DNA from: a virus
Virus record (IMG/VR): IMGVR_UViG_3300012209_000002
Location: 1-61,018 of that record
Length of the DNA: 61,018 nucleotides
Strand: one strand, 5' to 3'
The notes beneath the pieces are model-generated. The model did not search any database. It saw only the letters and a list, made by a program, of their open reading frames with translations, and was not told the origin of the DNA. Below are positions 25,911 through 34,982 of this stretch, in pieces; within the stretch, counting starts at the first letter, position 1; each line of letters begins with the position of its first letter. The position numbers and the translations under genes were made by a program.

Positions 25911-26558
25911 TTAGAAGATCTGTTTCAGTGCCAGCCAAACGGGACTCACGGTGCTCGCTGCCGGTGCCGCCGTCAAAGCCACGCCGATAAATTTTCTGAG
26001 CAGGATCGTGCTCACCGTGCTTCCTTCCATGTCGTCGGCCAGTTGCGGATTGGCATTGGTCCCGACAAAGATGGCGTCGCCGATAGCGGGCGTTGCGGCG
26101 GTAATGGATGCCTGCACCTTGACCTGCGCGATGCCTTGGGTTTGGATGAAGTCATAATTTCCCTTGGTGGTCGCGTTCAACGCCACGCCCGCGCAGGAGT
26201 TGTCCCCCGTCGCGCTGCCGTCCGGCGTGACCACATACAGCGCCGTCGCCACCGTGGGAGTCACCCAGCGCACCAGGCAGCCGCGCGCCGCCGTCGCTGT
26301 CGAGGTCAAGAGAAACCGCACGTACTGGTAGACGCCGCCGTAGAGCGCGCCCGTGGCCGTGTCCGAGAGCACCGTGGCATCGGCCGCGGAAAGCGTCAGC
26401 TTGCCGCCCAGCATCCCCGAATAGGGCTGCACGATGGAGCCGGAGACATTGGCGGTCGAGACCACCACGCCGGGGGCCGGGTCGCCCACGCGCCCCACGG
26501 AGTTGAGCGCCGCGGTGGTCACGCGGGGAGATTGGTTTGCACTTTGAATCGCTGCCAT
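25911..26558 (-). CDS. Capsid decoration or head fibre-like protein
   Basis: 215 aa, rich in Ala/Thr/Val/Gly with a beta-sandwich pattern (GVYQYVRFLLTST, AQVKVQASITAATPAIGDAI). It directly follows the major capsid gene, the common place for decoration proteins. Function by position and composition. Confidence 0.6.
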   Translation of the reverse strand: MAAIQSANQSPRVTTAALNSVGRVGDPAPGVVVSTANVSGSIVQPYSGMLGGKLTLSAADATVLSDTATGALYGGVYQYVRFLLTSTATAARGCLVRWVTPTVATALYVVTPDGSATGDNSCAGVALNATTKGNYDFIQTQGIAQVKVQASITAATPAIGDAIFVGTNANPQLADDMEGSTVSTILLRKFIGVALTAAPAASTVSPVWLALKQIF

Positions 26559-26593
26559 GATATCCTCTTAAATAACTGAAAACAAAAGACTTC

Positions 26594-27736
26594 TCAACTA
26601 TTCCAACCGTACCCCTGCACGTTGGCCCAGGGCGCGGTGCATTCCAGGTTCACGGCGGCCTTGAGCTGACTCGCCACACGGGTCGAGTCGGGCGCCCGGA
26701 TGAAATCGGTGCAATTGAAACCGAACTCCGAATCGTTCGAAACCCGGAACCTCCATCGGCTCGTGTTCAGCATGAGCAGCACTTCGCCGACCGTCAGCGT
26801 CACGTTGCTGGTGGGGAAATTGTTGATCTGGTTCGAGGCCGTGGACACGTAGGCGATGGTGCCCGTGAGGTTGTTCCCCAAGCCCGCATTCGAGGCGTCG
26901 GCGTAGCCGGCCAATGCCGATGGGAAATAATCGTCCATCATGACCATGGCGTTTTTGAAGCGGAAGCCGACCGCGCCGAAATACGGATCGCGCACGCTGG
27001 CCCCGTCCTGCCCGAAGCGCTGCTGCGCCTGAATGCGGTTCTCGACGAAGCTCACGATGGGCTTGTTGCCGACGATCAGATCCGCCTCATCGCCGCCGCG
27101 CTTGCCCAGGTTGTACATCGCGTTGAACGCCGGATAGGTGATCGTGGCGCAGCCGCCGGCCGCGTTGCCGCCCCAATAGACGTTGCCGTTTAGGGTCTTG
27201 CGCACGTTGCCGTTGCGGGCCGCGGTGCCGTAGCTGGTGTAGATGCCGCCGTCCCACGAGGGATTGAGTCCGTCGTTCACCGCCTCCACCCAGCCGTTGA
27301 TGTTGATCGCGCGCGCCCCGGTTACCCCGTTCTGCTGAAGATCGAGCGCCATGATCGCCGAGATGGTCTGGTAGGCGTTCGCCATGTCTGTTTCGAGGAG
27401 ACTGAAAACGGCGAGGTCGCCCGTGTTCAAGACGGAGATGTCTTCCAAGTACTCGATAATCATGACCACGTAGTAGCGCGGATCGAACACCGTCGAGGAG
27501 AGCGTGTTGGGCTTGGTCAGATTGAACCCGCCGATGCCTTTCGGATACGCGCCTCCGTTCAGCGGATTGTATAACTGAAGGTTCCGGCTGAAAGCGCCTC
27601 CCTTGAACGGGACAAGTGCTTTGGCCCGCAAATGAGCTTGAAACACAGAGCCCAAAAAAAATGTGTCCTCGATCGCCGCGTCATTGATTTCCGGGAGAGT
27701 GGTCGAGTTTATCTCGTCAAGTAGTGGGTCGGCCAA
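26594..27736 (-). CDS. Major capsid protein
   Basis: 380 aa. Layout and composition fit an HK97-fold capsid: an N-terminal helical arm (LLDEINSTTLPEINDAAIED), a long middle domain with YYVVMIIEYLEDISVLN, and a C-terminal half with repeated aromatic/Asn strands. It follows a scaffold-like gene (with a homing nuclease between) and is followed by decoration-type genes, the standard order. The scaffold is a separate gene. Confidence 0.75.
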   Translation of the reverse strand: MADPLLDEINSTTLPEINDAAIEDTFFLGSVFQAHLRAKALVPFKGGAFSRNLQLYNPLNGGAYPKGIGGFNLTKPNTLSSTVFDPRYYVVMIIEYLEDISVLNTGDLAVFSLLETDMANAYQTISAIMALDLQQNGVTGARAININGWVEAVNDGLNPSWDGGIYTSYGTAARNGNVRKTLNGNVYWGGNAAGGCATITYPAFNAMYNLGKRGGDEADLIVGNKPIVSFVENRIQAQQRFGQDGASVRDPYFGAVGFRFKNAMVMMDDYFPSALAGYADASNAGLGNNLTGTIAYVSTASNQINNFPTSNVTLTVGEVLLMLNTSRWRFRVSNDSEFGFNCTDFIRAPDSTRVASQLKAAVNLECTAPWANVQGYGWNS

Positions 27737-27760
27737 AGTACTTTACCTCGTAAAGTCCCA

Positions 27761-28255
27761 TCAGTTTAAGACAACGGGACCCGATTTTTCTTTTGTGTAA
27801 TCCATGGGCTTGTTGCGCCTGTTCATGGACTTGGAGGCTTCGTAAAAACCTTCAAGCATCGCTACTGCTTCAGGATCGCGAGCTTCGTAACGAGCCGGTT
27901 GAGACGTCTCCACTAACGTTTGGAACGCTATACCAAGCTGGGCGTTCGCCTTTTTTAAAACCAAATACGGCAACAGCTTTTTGAGAACGATTACCGCTTT
28001 CTTGCCGTGAATCCGATACCACCAGTAGGTCCAGCCGTGAGTTTTTAGCTTCGACAGATGACCGCCGAAAACCTTCACTAGCATGTCCATTGGAAGCCGA
28101 GAGCGCTGGCAAATAACAACTTGCAACTGATATCCCGGATAGCAAGCAATGCTTCCGTCTTTACGCTGTTGGCGAGTGATCGGCTTGGAGATGCTGACGC
28201 AGCCCTCTCCATCGAAGAATCCGGCCGCCCAAACGAGTTGTTCATGTTTCGTCAT
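27761..28255 (-). CDS. LAGLIDADG-type homing endonuclease
   Basis: 164 aa with LVWAAGFFDGEGCVSI, a single LAGLIDADG motif, so it would act as a dimer. The later RLPMDMLVKVFGGHL and YWWYRIHGKKAVIVLKKLL segments match the rest of this fold. It sits between the scaffold and capsid genes, a place where insertion spares both. Confidence 0.75.
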   Translation of the reverse strand: MTKHEQLVWAAGFFDGEGCVSISKPITRQQRKDGSIACYPGYQLQVVICQRSRLPMDMLVKVFGGHLSKLKTHGWTYWWYRIHGKKAVIVLKKLLPYLVLKKANAQLGIAFQTLVETSQPARYEARDPEAVAMLEGFYEASKSMNRRNKPMDYTKEKSGPVVLN

Positions 28256-28264
28256 GGACCGATT

Positions 28265-29299
28265 CTACGCGCTCTTCACCGCGTCGGGCTGCCCCATCTG
28301 GATGCCGTTCGCCCTTCTCTCCAGGAACCGTTTCGCCGCCCGCTCGGCCCCGGTCAATGCCTGTCGCTGCTCCCCGCTGGGCATGGTCCGCACGTGCTCG
28401 CCGGGTTTGACCTCTCCCGGCGTCTGCGGCACGGTCTGCCCCGGATCGACCCCGCGCTCCGCGAACTGCTTCTTCAGCACGGGAGAGAGCCGGAGCCCCG
28501 TCTCGTCCGCGGCGCCCGGCCGTACGCCTTCGAGCGCTTCCTGGGATCGCTTGGCCGTCTGCTCGGCGTCCCATTTGCCCCTGGCCTCTTTCTCCCAGGC
28601 GGCGTATTCCTGCTTCTTGCGGGCATCGGGGATGGCGAACTTCTCCTCCCACACGTCCACCAGCTTCCGGCCCTTCTCGCGCGCTTCCTTGAGAATGGCC
28701 CGCTGGTCGTCGGCGGACAGCCGCTTGCCGGTCAGTTCCCGATGCTCGTCCCGCATGTTGGCCCAGATGATGTCCAGGTCCGTCATGGAGGACAGCTCGG
28801 GAAGCAGGCGCTCGGCAATGGTCTTCTCGAAGTCCTTGCGAAAGGCGTCGAGGCGCGCGTCCAGATCGGCGGTCGAGTCCTGTGGCTTCTCGGTCTTCCG
28901 GGTGGCGATCAGATCGCGCATCGGGGGTATGTCCTCGTCCGAGAGCTGGTAGGTCTCTTTCACGGCTTGGAGTCTGGCCTGGGCCTCGGCCGTGGTGACT
29001 TTGTGCTGCGCCAAGTCCCGCAAAATCTTGGCCTTTTCGGTTTCCGCGGCTTCGAGCGCAGTCCGATACTGTTCCATCTGGCCTTCGATCTTCTTGCGGT
29101 CCTCGGCCAGCCGGTTCCGGTCGTCGGCCAGCGCTTGCGATTTGCGCGTGTAATCGGCGGTGCGCGTGAACCCGCCGGTGAACGAAGCCGCCAGCGAGTC
29201 GTTGGCCGCGAGCTTCTGTTTTAGAAGCGCTGCCAGCTCGGCATCGCCGTGTACGGCCTCCTGGATCGTTTGTTCGAGTAGCTGTGCGTCTACGGGCAT
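28265..29299 (-). CDS. Scaffold protein
   Basis: 344 aa, almost wholly alpha-helical and rich in Glu/Lys/Arg/Gln, with a coiled coil about residues 55-115 (RNRLAEDRKKIEGQMEQYRT). This composition directly upstream of the capsid gene is typical of podoviral scaffolds. No protease motif is visible, so the scaffold probably leaves without cleavage. Confidence 0.65.
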   Translation of the reverse strand: MPVDAQLLEQTIQEAVHGDAELAALLKQKLAANDSLAASFTGGFTRTADYTRKSQALADDRNRLAEDRKKIEGQMEQYRTALEAAETEKAKILRDLAQHKVTTAEAQARLQAVKETYQLSDEDIPPMRDLIATRKTEKPQDSTADLDARLDAFRKDFEKTIAERLLPELSSMTDLDIIWANMRDEHRELTGKRLSADDQRAILKEAREKGRKLVDVWEEKFAIPDARKKQEYAAWEKEARGKWDAEQTAKRSQEALEGVRPGAADETGLRLSPVLKKQFAERGVDPGQTVPQTPGEVKPGEHVRTMPSGEQRQALTGAERAAKRFLERRANGIQMGQPDAVKSA

Positions 29300-29317
29300 T
29301 CTGGATTTGTCCTCGCC

Positions 29318-29629
29318 TTATCCACCGATCGGTGGGGCTGCGGGTTCCGGCTGTCCGGGGTTCGCAATGATCGCGCGCAGTGCTGCGCGAATGTTAGTAG
29401 TCGCCTGCCGCAAGGACGAGGCCGCGGCGGGAAATCGCCCAGCCATCTCCTGCATTTCCATCTCGGCGGAACGGAGTTTTTCGACGGCCTCCTTGAGCGC
29501 CGATCGAGGTCCGCCCGCTTCCTCTCCGCCCGCCTGGGGAGACGGTGGCGAAGAAGGCCCCGCGCCGGCCAGGACGGATGGACCGGCCGGCGGTGCGGGG
29601 CTCGCGGATGGCGATTGGACAGGTGACAC
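29318..29629 (-). CDS. Pro-rich hypothetical protein before the scaffold
   Basis: About 103 aa from a GTG with GGAG upstream. The N-terminal half is Pro/Ser/Gly-rich and disordered. The C-terminal half (ALKEAVEKLRSAEMEMQEMA) is helical and ends NPGQPEPAAPPIGG. An upstream TTG at 29764 would give 148 aa but the extra part looks non-coding. Probably a minor head protein. Confidence 0.5.
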   Translation of the reverse strand: MSPVQSPSASPAPPAGPSVLAGAGPSSPPSPQAGGEEAGGPRSALKEAVEKLRSAEMEMQEMAGRFPAAASSLRQATTNIRAALRAIIANPGQPEPAAPPIGG

Positions 29630-29723
29630 AAAACCACTCCATCGAAACCCCAACCTCCGCTCGGAATGCCGGCGCCGGGCGTTGGGCTTCCCTGGCGCCG
29701 CCTCTGGGGATGAATCGCGCCCC

Positions 29724-29786
29724 TTACCGTTTCTTGTGGCGCCGGCCGCCGCGGCGGTAGGCAACCTGGGTGAGTTCGTTCAGCAT
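29724..29786 (-). CDS. Possible 20-aa basic peptide
   Basis: ATG preceded by AAGGAAG at good spacing; the peptide is MLNELTQVAYRRGGRRHKKR. It lies at the head of the scaffold operon and is too short for routine prediction. Support is only the ribosome site and the strongly basic end. Confidence 0.3.
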   Translation of the reverse strand: MLNELTQVAYRRGGRRHKKR

Positions 29787-30018
29787 GCTATCGGTCTTCC
29801 TTTCTCCGGGGTTTGCCCGGACTACTCGGGTCGCGCTTCCTCTGAAAAAGTGCTTAAAAACGCCAAAAGCCCGCAGTCCACCACCTCCCCCGAGAATGGC
29901 TGGCTACGGGCCTTGTGCGTATCCGCCCGGATTAAGAGCGAAGCACCGTAAAGACGAATCGCGTTCCTGAGAAGCACAGTATCATCAGTACTTGCGGAAA
30001 ACAAGGGGAAAAACGGAC

Positions 30019-30024
30019 TATAAT
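30019..30024 (+). promoter_or_regulatory. -10 element of a plus-strand promoter
   Basis: A perfect TATAAT lies 45 bases before the first gene of the 30.1-32.0 kb plus-strand island, in the divergent gap. The -35 region (GGAAAA at 17 bp) is weak, so activity may need help or an extended element. Confidence 0.4.
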
Positions 30025-30068
30025 CGACGAAGACCCCTATTCACTCCCAAAGGAACGGGCCGGGAAGC

Positions 30069-30347
30069 ATGGAACCGGCCCGTAAGACCCTGCCGATGAA
30101 CCTCAACCAGACGCTGCGTTTGCGCCGGAGAGCGATGCGGCGGGAAAAATCCCCGGTCGCCATCGAGCGCATCGAAGTCCGCGCAAACGGCGTGCTCCTG
30201 CATCTTTCGCACGGGGAGCCGCTGGCGGTGGACGCAGACTGGGTCGTGCGGGAAGAGCCGCGGCCGGGCGGCTACCTGCTGATCGGGCGCGACGGGCAGA
30301 TGCAGTTTCGGGCCAGGGAAGCGCTGCACGATTCGACTGCGATCTAG
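30069..30347 (+). CDS. Small basic hypothetical protein of the 30-kb island
   Basis: 92 aa. The N-terminus is Arg-rich (RLRRRAMRREKSPVAIERIE), then a compact beta-like part (GVLLHLSHGEPLAVDADWVV). It starts a three-gene plus-strand block. An internal ATG at 30096 is an alternative start. Similar small proteins occur in phages but no function is known to me. Confidence 0.55.
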   Translation: MEPARKTLPMNLNQTLRLRRRAMRREKSPVAIERIEVRANGVLLHLSHGEPLAVDADWVVREEPRPGGYLLIGRDGQMQFRAREALHDSTAI

Positions 30348-30359
30348 CTTGGCTTTGCG

Positions 30360-30788
30360 GTGCGCGGCCTGCTAAGATTCGCGGTGTCCCTATTCGGCAA
30401 CTCGTCCATCGTCCTGAAAGCCATCGTGCAATTGCAGGCAATGGTTTTGGACGCGGCGGTAGAGCTGCGCGATGTGCGAACGTTGCTCAAGGGTCTCGTG
30501 GAGAAAGGAAATCGCATGGCAGTGGATCTGGCGCAATTGAAAACGGATTTGGCCGCTTTGGTAGCGTCCGAAAAAGCGGCGGAAGCAGCGGAGAAAGCCG
30601 ATCTGGCTTTGATTTCGGATAACATCGCCGCATTGAAAGCGCAACTGGCGAACGGCGGACCGGTCACCCAAGCCGATCTGGACGCCCTCGATTCTCAAGT
30701 GCAGACGGTGTCTAGCGGATTGCAAACCATCGTGAGCAATCTGGACACGGCGGCGAAACCGGCAGTAGCGCCGACACCGCTGCCCTAA
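30360..30788 (+). CDS. Coiled-coil protein of the 30-kb island
   Basis: Up to 142 aa from a GTG. A better ribosome site (AAGGAAA) precedes an internal ATG at 30516, which would give 90 aa. The sequence is a long amphipathic helix (AVDLAQLKTDLAALVASEKA) followed by VDALDSQVQTV-type heptads and a Pro-rich end. Such coiled coils often serve as fibre or virion accessory proteins. Confidence 0.55.
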   Translation: MRGLLRFAVSLFGNSSIVLKAIVQLQAMVLDAAVELRDVRTLLKGLVEKGNRMAVDLAQLKTDLAALVASEKAAEAAEKADLALISDNIAALKAQLANGGPVTQADLDALDSQVQTVSSGLQTIVSNLDTAAKPAVAPTPLP

Positions 30789-30797
30789 ACGGCACGT

Positions 30798-32021
30798 ATG
30801 GTTCAGGCCGAATTTCTTTTTCTACTGGACCGTTCCCGCGAAGCCCGTCTCAGCGGAAACCCCACAGAAGCCCTGCGATTGGCCTGCTGCGCCAATCGTC
30901 TTTTACCCAACGAACCCGCCGGACACCATACCGTTGCCCTGGCACTCTCCGATTTAGGCAGCCACGATCGTGCGTTTTTCGCATGGGAAAGGGCCATGCG
31001 TCCTCTTCAAGATCCTGTCCCCGACAACCTCTTAGACAGCTACCAGAAAATTGTTTTCGCCTTTGCCTGGGCATTGCTGCGACGCGGCGAATGGCGACGC
31101 GCCTGGCCTTACTGGGAAGCCGGACGCATTTTGGCTGCTTGGAGTCCCTTTCCCGGCACTGAGCCCTGGAATGGCGAATCCGATGGCAACTTGCTGATTT
31201 TGCCCGAGGGCGGCTACGGCGATCTCTTCTGCTTCTCCCGTTTTCTCCGCACCTTGCACCGTTCCCCGATCCGTCCTCCTCAAATCGGACTCTGCGTGCC
31301 TCCGGCTATGCAATGCGCGCGCAACTGGCAAGACCTGGGGGTCGATGCAGTGTACGAAATCGGCGGTGCAGTGCCCATGGGCCAATACCGCTATTCGATT
31401 TCTTTACTCAGCCTGCCGGGATTGCTGGGAATCGGCTCCCCGGTCGATATGCCTATGGATTGCCAATGGCCGGATACCTTGCATATACGACGACGGCGGC
31501 CATGGTTCGCTGCGGCACCGCGGCCCCGGCGTATCGGATTCTGCTGGCGGGCCGAAGAAGCGGGAGAATCCGGCGGGCGCAAAGTGCGGTCCCTGCCGCC
31601 TCCAACTGCCGGAGAGATCGTCGCCAAGCTATCGAAACTATCCAGCGTTTTCGATCTTTGCCCCCACGCGGAAGGACAACCCGTTTCCTGGGGGTTCATT
31701 CACGAGGAAGACTGCATGAAGACCTGGACGGACACTGCAGATTATCTAACCACAATGAACCTGATCCTCACCGTGGACACCGCCGTGGCGCATCTAGCCG
31801 GATTGTTGGGACTCGATACGCTGTGTCTGCTGCCGGTCAACTCGGATTGGAAATGGCTGCTCGACCGCGAGGATACAGTATGGTATCCGGGCAATTTCAA
31901 GTTATTTCGCAATGCGACGACGGCGTGGGAAGCGGAGCCGATTGTGGAAGCGGCCATCGCTACCCTTTCTTCGAGGTGCGCCACTCGACTTCCCCGGCCA
32001 CACTGCCATTCAAAAAGCTGA
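30798..32021 (+). CDS. TPR plus glycosyltransferase family 9-like protein
   Basis: 407 aa. Residues about 10-110 form tetratricopeptide-like helices (EALRLACCANRLLPNEPAGH, ALSDLGSHDRAFFAWERAM). The C-terminal domain contains LPEGGYGDLFCFSRFL and ILTVDTAVAHLAGLLGLDTL followed by NSDWKWLLDREDTVWYP, the pattern of TPR/ADP-heptose-transferase-like (GT9) proteins. The likely role is sugar transfer onto a surface glycan or a virion protein. Its end overlaps an opposing minus-strand gene by 62 bases. Plus orientation inside the late region marks it as a moron. Confidence 0.65.
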   Translation: MVQAEFLFLLDRSREARLSGNPTEALRLACCANRLLPNEPAGHHTVALALSDLGSHDRAFFAWERAMRPLQDPVPDNLLDSYQKIVFAFAWALLRRGEWRRAWPYWEAGRILAAWSPFPGTEPWNGESDGNLLILPEGGYGDLFCFSRFLRTLHRSPIRPPQIGLCVPPAMQCARNWQDLGVDAVYEIGGAVPMGQYRYSISLLSLPGLLGIGSPVDMPMDCQWPDTLHIRRRRPWFAAAPRPRRIGFCWRAEEAGESGGRKVRSLPPPTAGEIVAKLSKLSSVFDLCPHAEGQPVSWGFIHEEDCMKTWTDTADYLTTMNLILTVDTAVAHLAGLLGLDTLCLLPVNSDWKWLLDREDTVWYPGNFKLFRNATTAWEAEPIVEAAIATLSSRCATRLPRPHCHSKS

Positions 32022-32193
32022 GAGAGAGCGAGCCGGTCGAGCCCAGGCTCTTGATGGTGCGCAGAACTTCGTCCAGATTGCGAGCGTTGAACGAGACCGA
32101 TTCCACGGTCTTCACGCGGGCGCCGGCCAGAGATGCCAGGGAAGCGCGGGTGCGTTCCGCGCCATTACTCGTGCCATTGCTACCGTTTTCCAC
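31960..32193 (-). CDS. Small hypothetical protein after the portal
   Basis: 77 aa, GTG start overlapping the preceding small gene by 14 bases. Ser/Gly/Asn-rich start, then a helix-strand pattern (NARNLDEVLRTIKSLGSTGS). Its 3' end overlaps the convergent TPR gene. Confidence 0.5.
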   Translation of the reverse strand: MENGSNGTSNGAERTRASLASLAGARVKTVESVSFNARNLDEVLRTIKSLGSTGSLSLSFLNGSVAGEVEWRTSKKG

Positions 32194-32323
32194 AGCCTTC
32201 CTTGCGGTGTTCCGACATAAGGATCGCTAATGCCTGGCGATGAGAGCGCACCTTGGGGCCGCCCTTAGACCCACTGCGCAGCGTCCCCTTCGAGAACTCG
32301 CTCATGACTCGATCGGATGGCAT
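32180..32323 (-). CDS. DUF6496-like small basic protein
   Basis: 47 aa, found by reading the gap. The sequence runs from PSDRVMSEFSKGTLRSGSKG through GPKVRSHRQALAI. I recall this pattern (VMxEFKxGxLxSGSK...VKSRKQAIAI) as DUF6496, a family of small proteins near phage head genes. AGGGAG precedes the ATG. Function unknown. Confidence 0.6.
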   Translation of the reverse strand: MPSDRVMSEFSKGTLRSGSKGGPKVRSHRQALAILMSEHRKEGCGKR

Positions 32324-32324
32324 T

Positions 32325-32420
32325 CTATTCTCCCTCTCGCATGACCGACAGCAAAATCAACAGCATGAGAACCCCGAAGGCCAACAACGCGCCGACAATG
32401 GCGCAAATCACGCAAGACAT
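32325..32420 (-). CDS. 31-aa membrane peptide
   Basis: ATG 3 bases after the portal stop; the peptide is one hydrophobic span (CVICAIVGALLAFGVLMLLI) with a short charged end, and the next gene starts one base after its stop. Tight spacing on both sides supports a real gene. Confidence 0.5.
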   Translation of the reverse strand: MSCVICAIVGALLAFGVLMLLILLSVMREGE

Positions 32421-32423
32421 GGC

Positions 32424-34589
32424 TTATCCCGGTCTATGTTTGGATTCACGAATAATCGATGCTCCACCCGGTCGTGCTTCTAATGTCGGAGGCTGTTGAG
32501 CGGTTCCCGGCCTGCCCGCTCCCGGCCTTTGCCCCCCCGCACCCATCGCGCCCTGCATGGCTTGCGCCACCGCAGCTTGCACACGTGTCCAAACTTGCCA
32601 TCTTTCAAATCCGGTACGGGGCTCCCGCCACTCACCTGTTTCTGGATCTTGAATACGGGGCGGATCGCCGAAGTTGCGGTCGTCGAAGAGTTCCGCCTCG
32701 GTCCACGGATCGAGCGGGAACCCGGCCTTCTTGCGCTGCATCCAGATCAAACGCCGGGTGATCGAGTTCATCTCGTGCAGGGAATACGGGGTTACCGAGA
32801 ACTGAAAAGTGTCTTTGTGCCAGCGCGCCCGCTCGAACTGCGGGATCACGCTCGATGCGCCCTGGTCGAACGGAGCGAACATATCCCAGGTGTCGGGAGT
32901 CTTCTCGCGCTCGCGCATTTGCAGGAGCCGGGGATCGGACGATGCGGGAATCAGCGTGCCTGGATCGTAATCGAAATCTTCGTCAGCCAGTCCCTCAAAA
33001 CCCTGAATCTCCAGGCGTCGTGCAGCCGTGATGAACTGGAAGAAGTTGGATTTCCAGAACTCCCCAAGCCAGCGGATGGACTGCTCCATATTGCGGGATT
33101 GGTCTTTGATTAAGGGCCCGAGCGATTCCATCAGCTTCTCCTGCGAGTCGCCGGAGGGGAGCTGGCGGGCGCGGGCGAGAGCCGCCACATCGGCGGTGCC
33201 CATCTGATCTTTCACCATGCTTTTCAGTTGGTCTTGCGCTTGCAGATAGTGCGGCGGGTAGTCGTACCACTGGAACGGGAGTAAGGGTTTCGGTAAAGCA
33301 GCATCGCCAAGCATTCCCAGATCCAGACCGACATATTGATTAGGAATGCGAGTATTGATAGCGGCAGCAAGACCACCCGAAGTATTTGTTCGATCATAAG
33401 CTCGGGGCGGCGACAGGCGGCAGTTCATCGCGTCCACCATTCCCCGCCACATCTCAATGCTGGCCTTCTCCAAACTCTGTCCGTAGCGCGTCAGCGGGAA
33501 CCCCAGGAAGTTCCAAGCCCAGTCGTCGGCGCGAAACTGGATCGCCGGGACGCGCGCGTGCCAATAAGGGCTGGCCTGGCACTCAGGATCGGGATTGACA
33601 ATGGTATCGGCGGCGAAAATCAGCAGACGGCGATTCGGGTACAACAGGCAATCGGCGCGATTGGCTTTGCGCACGATGGGGTTGCCGTTCTTCTTGCCTA
33701 CCTGGATTTCTTGCCCAATAAAAGGTACGCGATAAGCCCAAGAAGTGCCATACTGACCATCTGGCCCACGCATTTCGACGGGGACTCCGGTATCGTTGAC
33801 AGAATCGTCGTCAATGTAGATGTAATAAACATCGACCATCTCCCACGGAACCGCTTCGCGCTCGTGCCGCGTGCCTTGGCCGAACCGCTTGAGCGCCGCC
33901 GTGGCGAACTTCACAGCCTGGGCGATGACCGTGCCCCGACCCATCGTTTGCGAGCGCTCCGGGGCGATCTTGTCCACGTAATCGGGGAAAAGCCGCCAGG
34001 CTTCGTGCAGCGGCGTCTCCACGCGCATCGCCACCGCGTAGGCTTTCTGCAAGTCGTGCTGGCGGCCCATGCCGAGCGGTAGCACATCGAGCGGCCCATA
34101 GGCATCCAGCACGATATCGCCGTGACCCTTGTAGTAATAGTTGGGGTCGTAGCGGACGCCGAGATAGCCCGTGCCTGCCGCGACCGCATATTGCCATGTC
34201 TTGCGAATGGAGCGGTCGGCGAAGGTCATGCCCTGCCACGCCATAAACCCCTTATTGAGAATCTGGGTCTGGTGGCGGAATTCGGGGATGTCCGATTTGA
34301 ACGCGGGGATGATCCGGATGTTCGTTTGCGCGGCGACGATTTCCTTTACATTGCGGACAGTTTGTTCGGTGCGAACGCTGGAGAGGGTTTGGATATGGGC
34401 AGGCGCCCAATCGCCGTTGACTATGTCAATGCCATCGCTTATATAGCGGTAGGCTGGCTGGAGACGCAAGTAGCTTTTGCCGTCCGCGATGCAATCGCGC
34501 GCCCAGGCAGCGAGCGAGTCCGGGGTGCAGATGGCGTCAGGAGTGGCGCCGAAGGGCAGGGGCGCGAGATAACCGCGGTCACGGGGCAT
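32424..34589 (-). CDS. Portal protein
   Basis: 721 aa. Start at the ATG 34589 because it overlaps the preceding stop as TAATG. Length and pattern fit a podoviral portal: helical N-terminus, VRNVKEIVAAQTNIRI, VRYDPNYYYKGHGDIVLDAY in the stem-adjacent part, LLYPNRRLLIF, and a disordered Pro/Gly-rich end. It lies between terminase and scaffold genes, as expected. The portal forms the twelve-subunit ring through which DNA is packaged. Confidence 0.75.
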   Translation of the reverse strand: MPRDRGYLAPLPFGATPDAICTPDSLAAWARDCIADGKSYLRLQPAYRYISDGIDIVNGDWAPAHIQTLSSVRTEQTVRNVKEIVAAQTNIRIIPAFKSDIPEFRHQTQILNKGFMAWQGMTFADRSIRKTWQYAVAAGTGYLGVRYDPNYYYKGHGDIVLDAYGPLDVLPLGMGRQHDLQKAYAVAMRVETPLHEAWRLFPDYVDKIAPERSQTMGRGTVIAQAVKFATAALKRFGQGTRHEREAVPWEMVDVYYIYIDDDSVNDTGVPVEMRGPDGQYGTSWAYRVPFIGQEIQVGKKNGNPIVRKANRADCLLYPNRRLLIFAADTIVNPDPECQASPYWHARVPAIQFRADDWAWNFLGFPLTRYGQSLEKASIEMWRGMVDAMNCRLSPPRAYDRTNTSGGLAAAINTRIPNQYVGLDLGMLGDAALPKPLLPFQWYDYPPHYLQAQDQLKSMVKDQMGTADVAALARARQLPSGDSQEKLMESLGPLIKDQSRNMEQSIRWLGEFWKSNFFQFITAARRLEIQGFEGLADEDFDYDPGTLIPASSDPRLLQMREREKTPDTWDMFAPFDQGASSVIPQFERARWHKDTFQFSVTPYSLHEMNSITRRLIWMQRKKAGFPLDPWTEAELFDDRNFGDPPRIQDPETGEWREPRTGFERWQVWTRVQAAVAQAMQGAMGAGGQRPGAGRPGTAQQPPTLEARPGGASIIRESKHRPG

Positions 34590-34741
34590 TAGAACCACCA
34601 CCCGTTCATCACAAATTCGTGAATGCCAGAAAGCTTACCGCAATTGTCACAGCGAAACCCAACCATGAGAAGGTGTTGCGGCTCGACCCACCATGTTTCC
34701 ACTTGTCGGGGCTGTAGCTCATTGCCGGTCTTTTTCTTCAA
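34589..34741 (-). CDS. Tiny zinc-knuckle protein coupled to the portal
   Basis: 50 aa from a TTG at 34741 (GGAATGG upstream), stopping in a TAATG overlap with the portal start. It reads ELQPRQVETWWVEPQHLLM, then GFRCDNCGKLSG and a short end NGWWF. The CxxC and dense Trp content argue against chance. Missed by length cut-offs. Translation here would directly feed portal translation. Confidence 0.55.
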   Translation of the reverse strand: MKKKTGNELQPRQVETWWVEPQHLLMVGFRCDNCGKLSGIHEFVMNGWWF

Positions 34742-34976
34742 GAATCCATTCCGTGGCCATACGCAACGCCACGGAAACCGCTTGCGCTTGTTTAATCGTC
34801 ATCGAAGTGGCGCGGGCTTGAATCCGATACATAGGAACCTTTGGCCAAGTCCATGCCTGGCAACACATCCACGGTACTGAATCATAATAAATCAGAAACT
34901 CGGCTTCGGCCCCATCCTTTCCCCGGCGCACCACCCGCTCAATCTTTAATTCGACAGTGGTAATGCTAACACTCAT
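34719..34976 (-). CDS. Hypothetical protein in the terminase-portal gap
   Basis: 85 aa, compact, with strand-rich EFLIYYDSVPWMCCQAWTW and a final helix (IKQAQAVSVALRMATEWIL). Overlaps the tiny zinc gene by 23 bases. No family recognised. Confidence 0.55.
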   Translation of the reverse strand: MSVSITTVELKIERVVRRGKDGAEAEFLIYYDSVPWMCCQAWTWPKVPMYRIQARATSMTIKQAQAVSVALRMATEWILEEKDRQ

Positions 34977-34982
34977 CGACTC

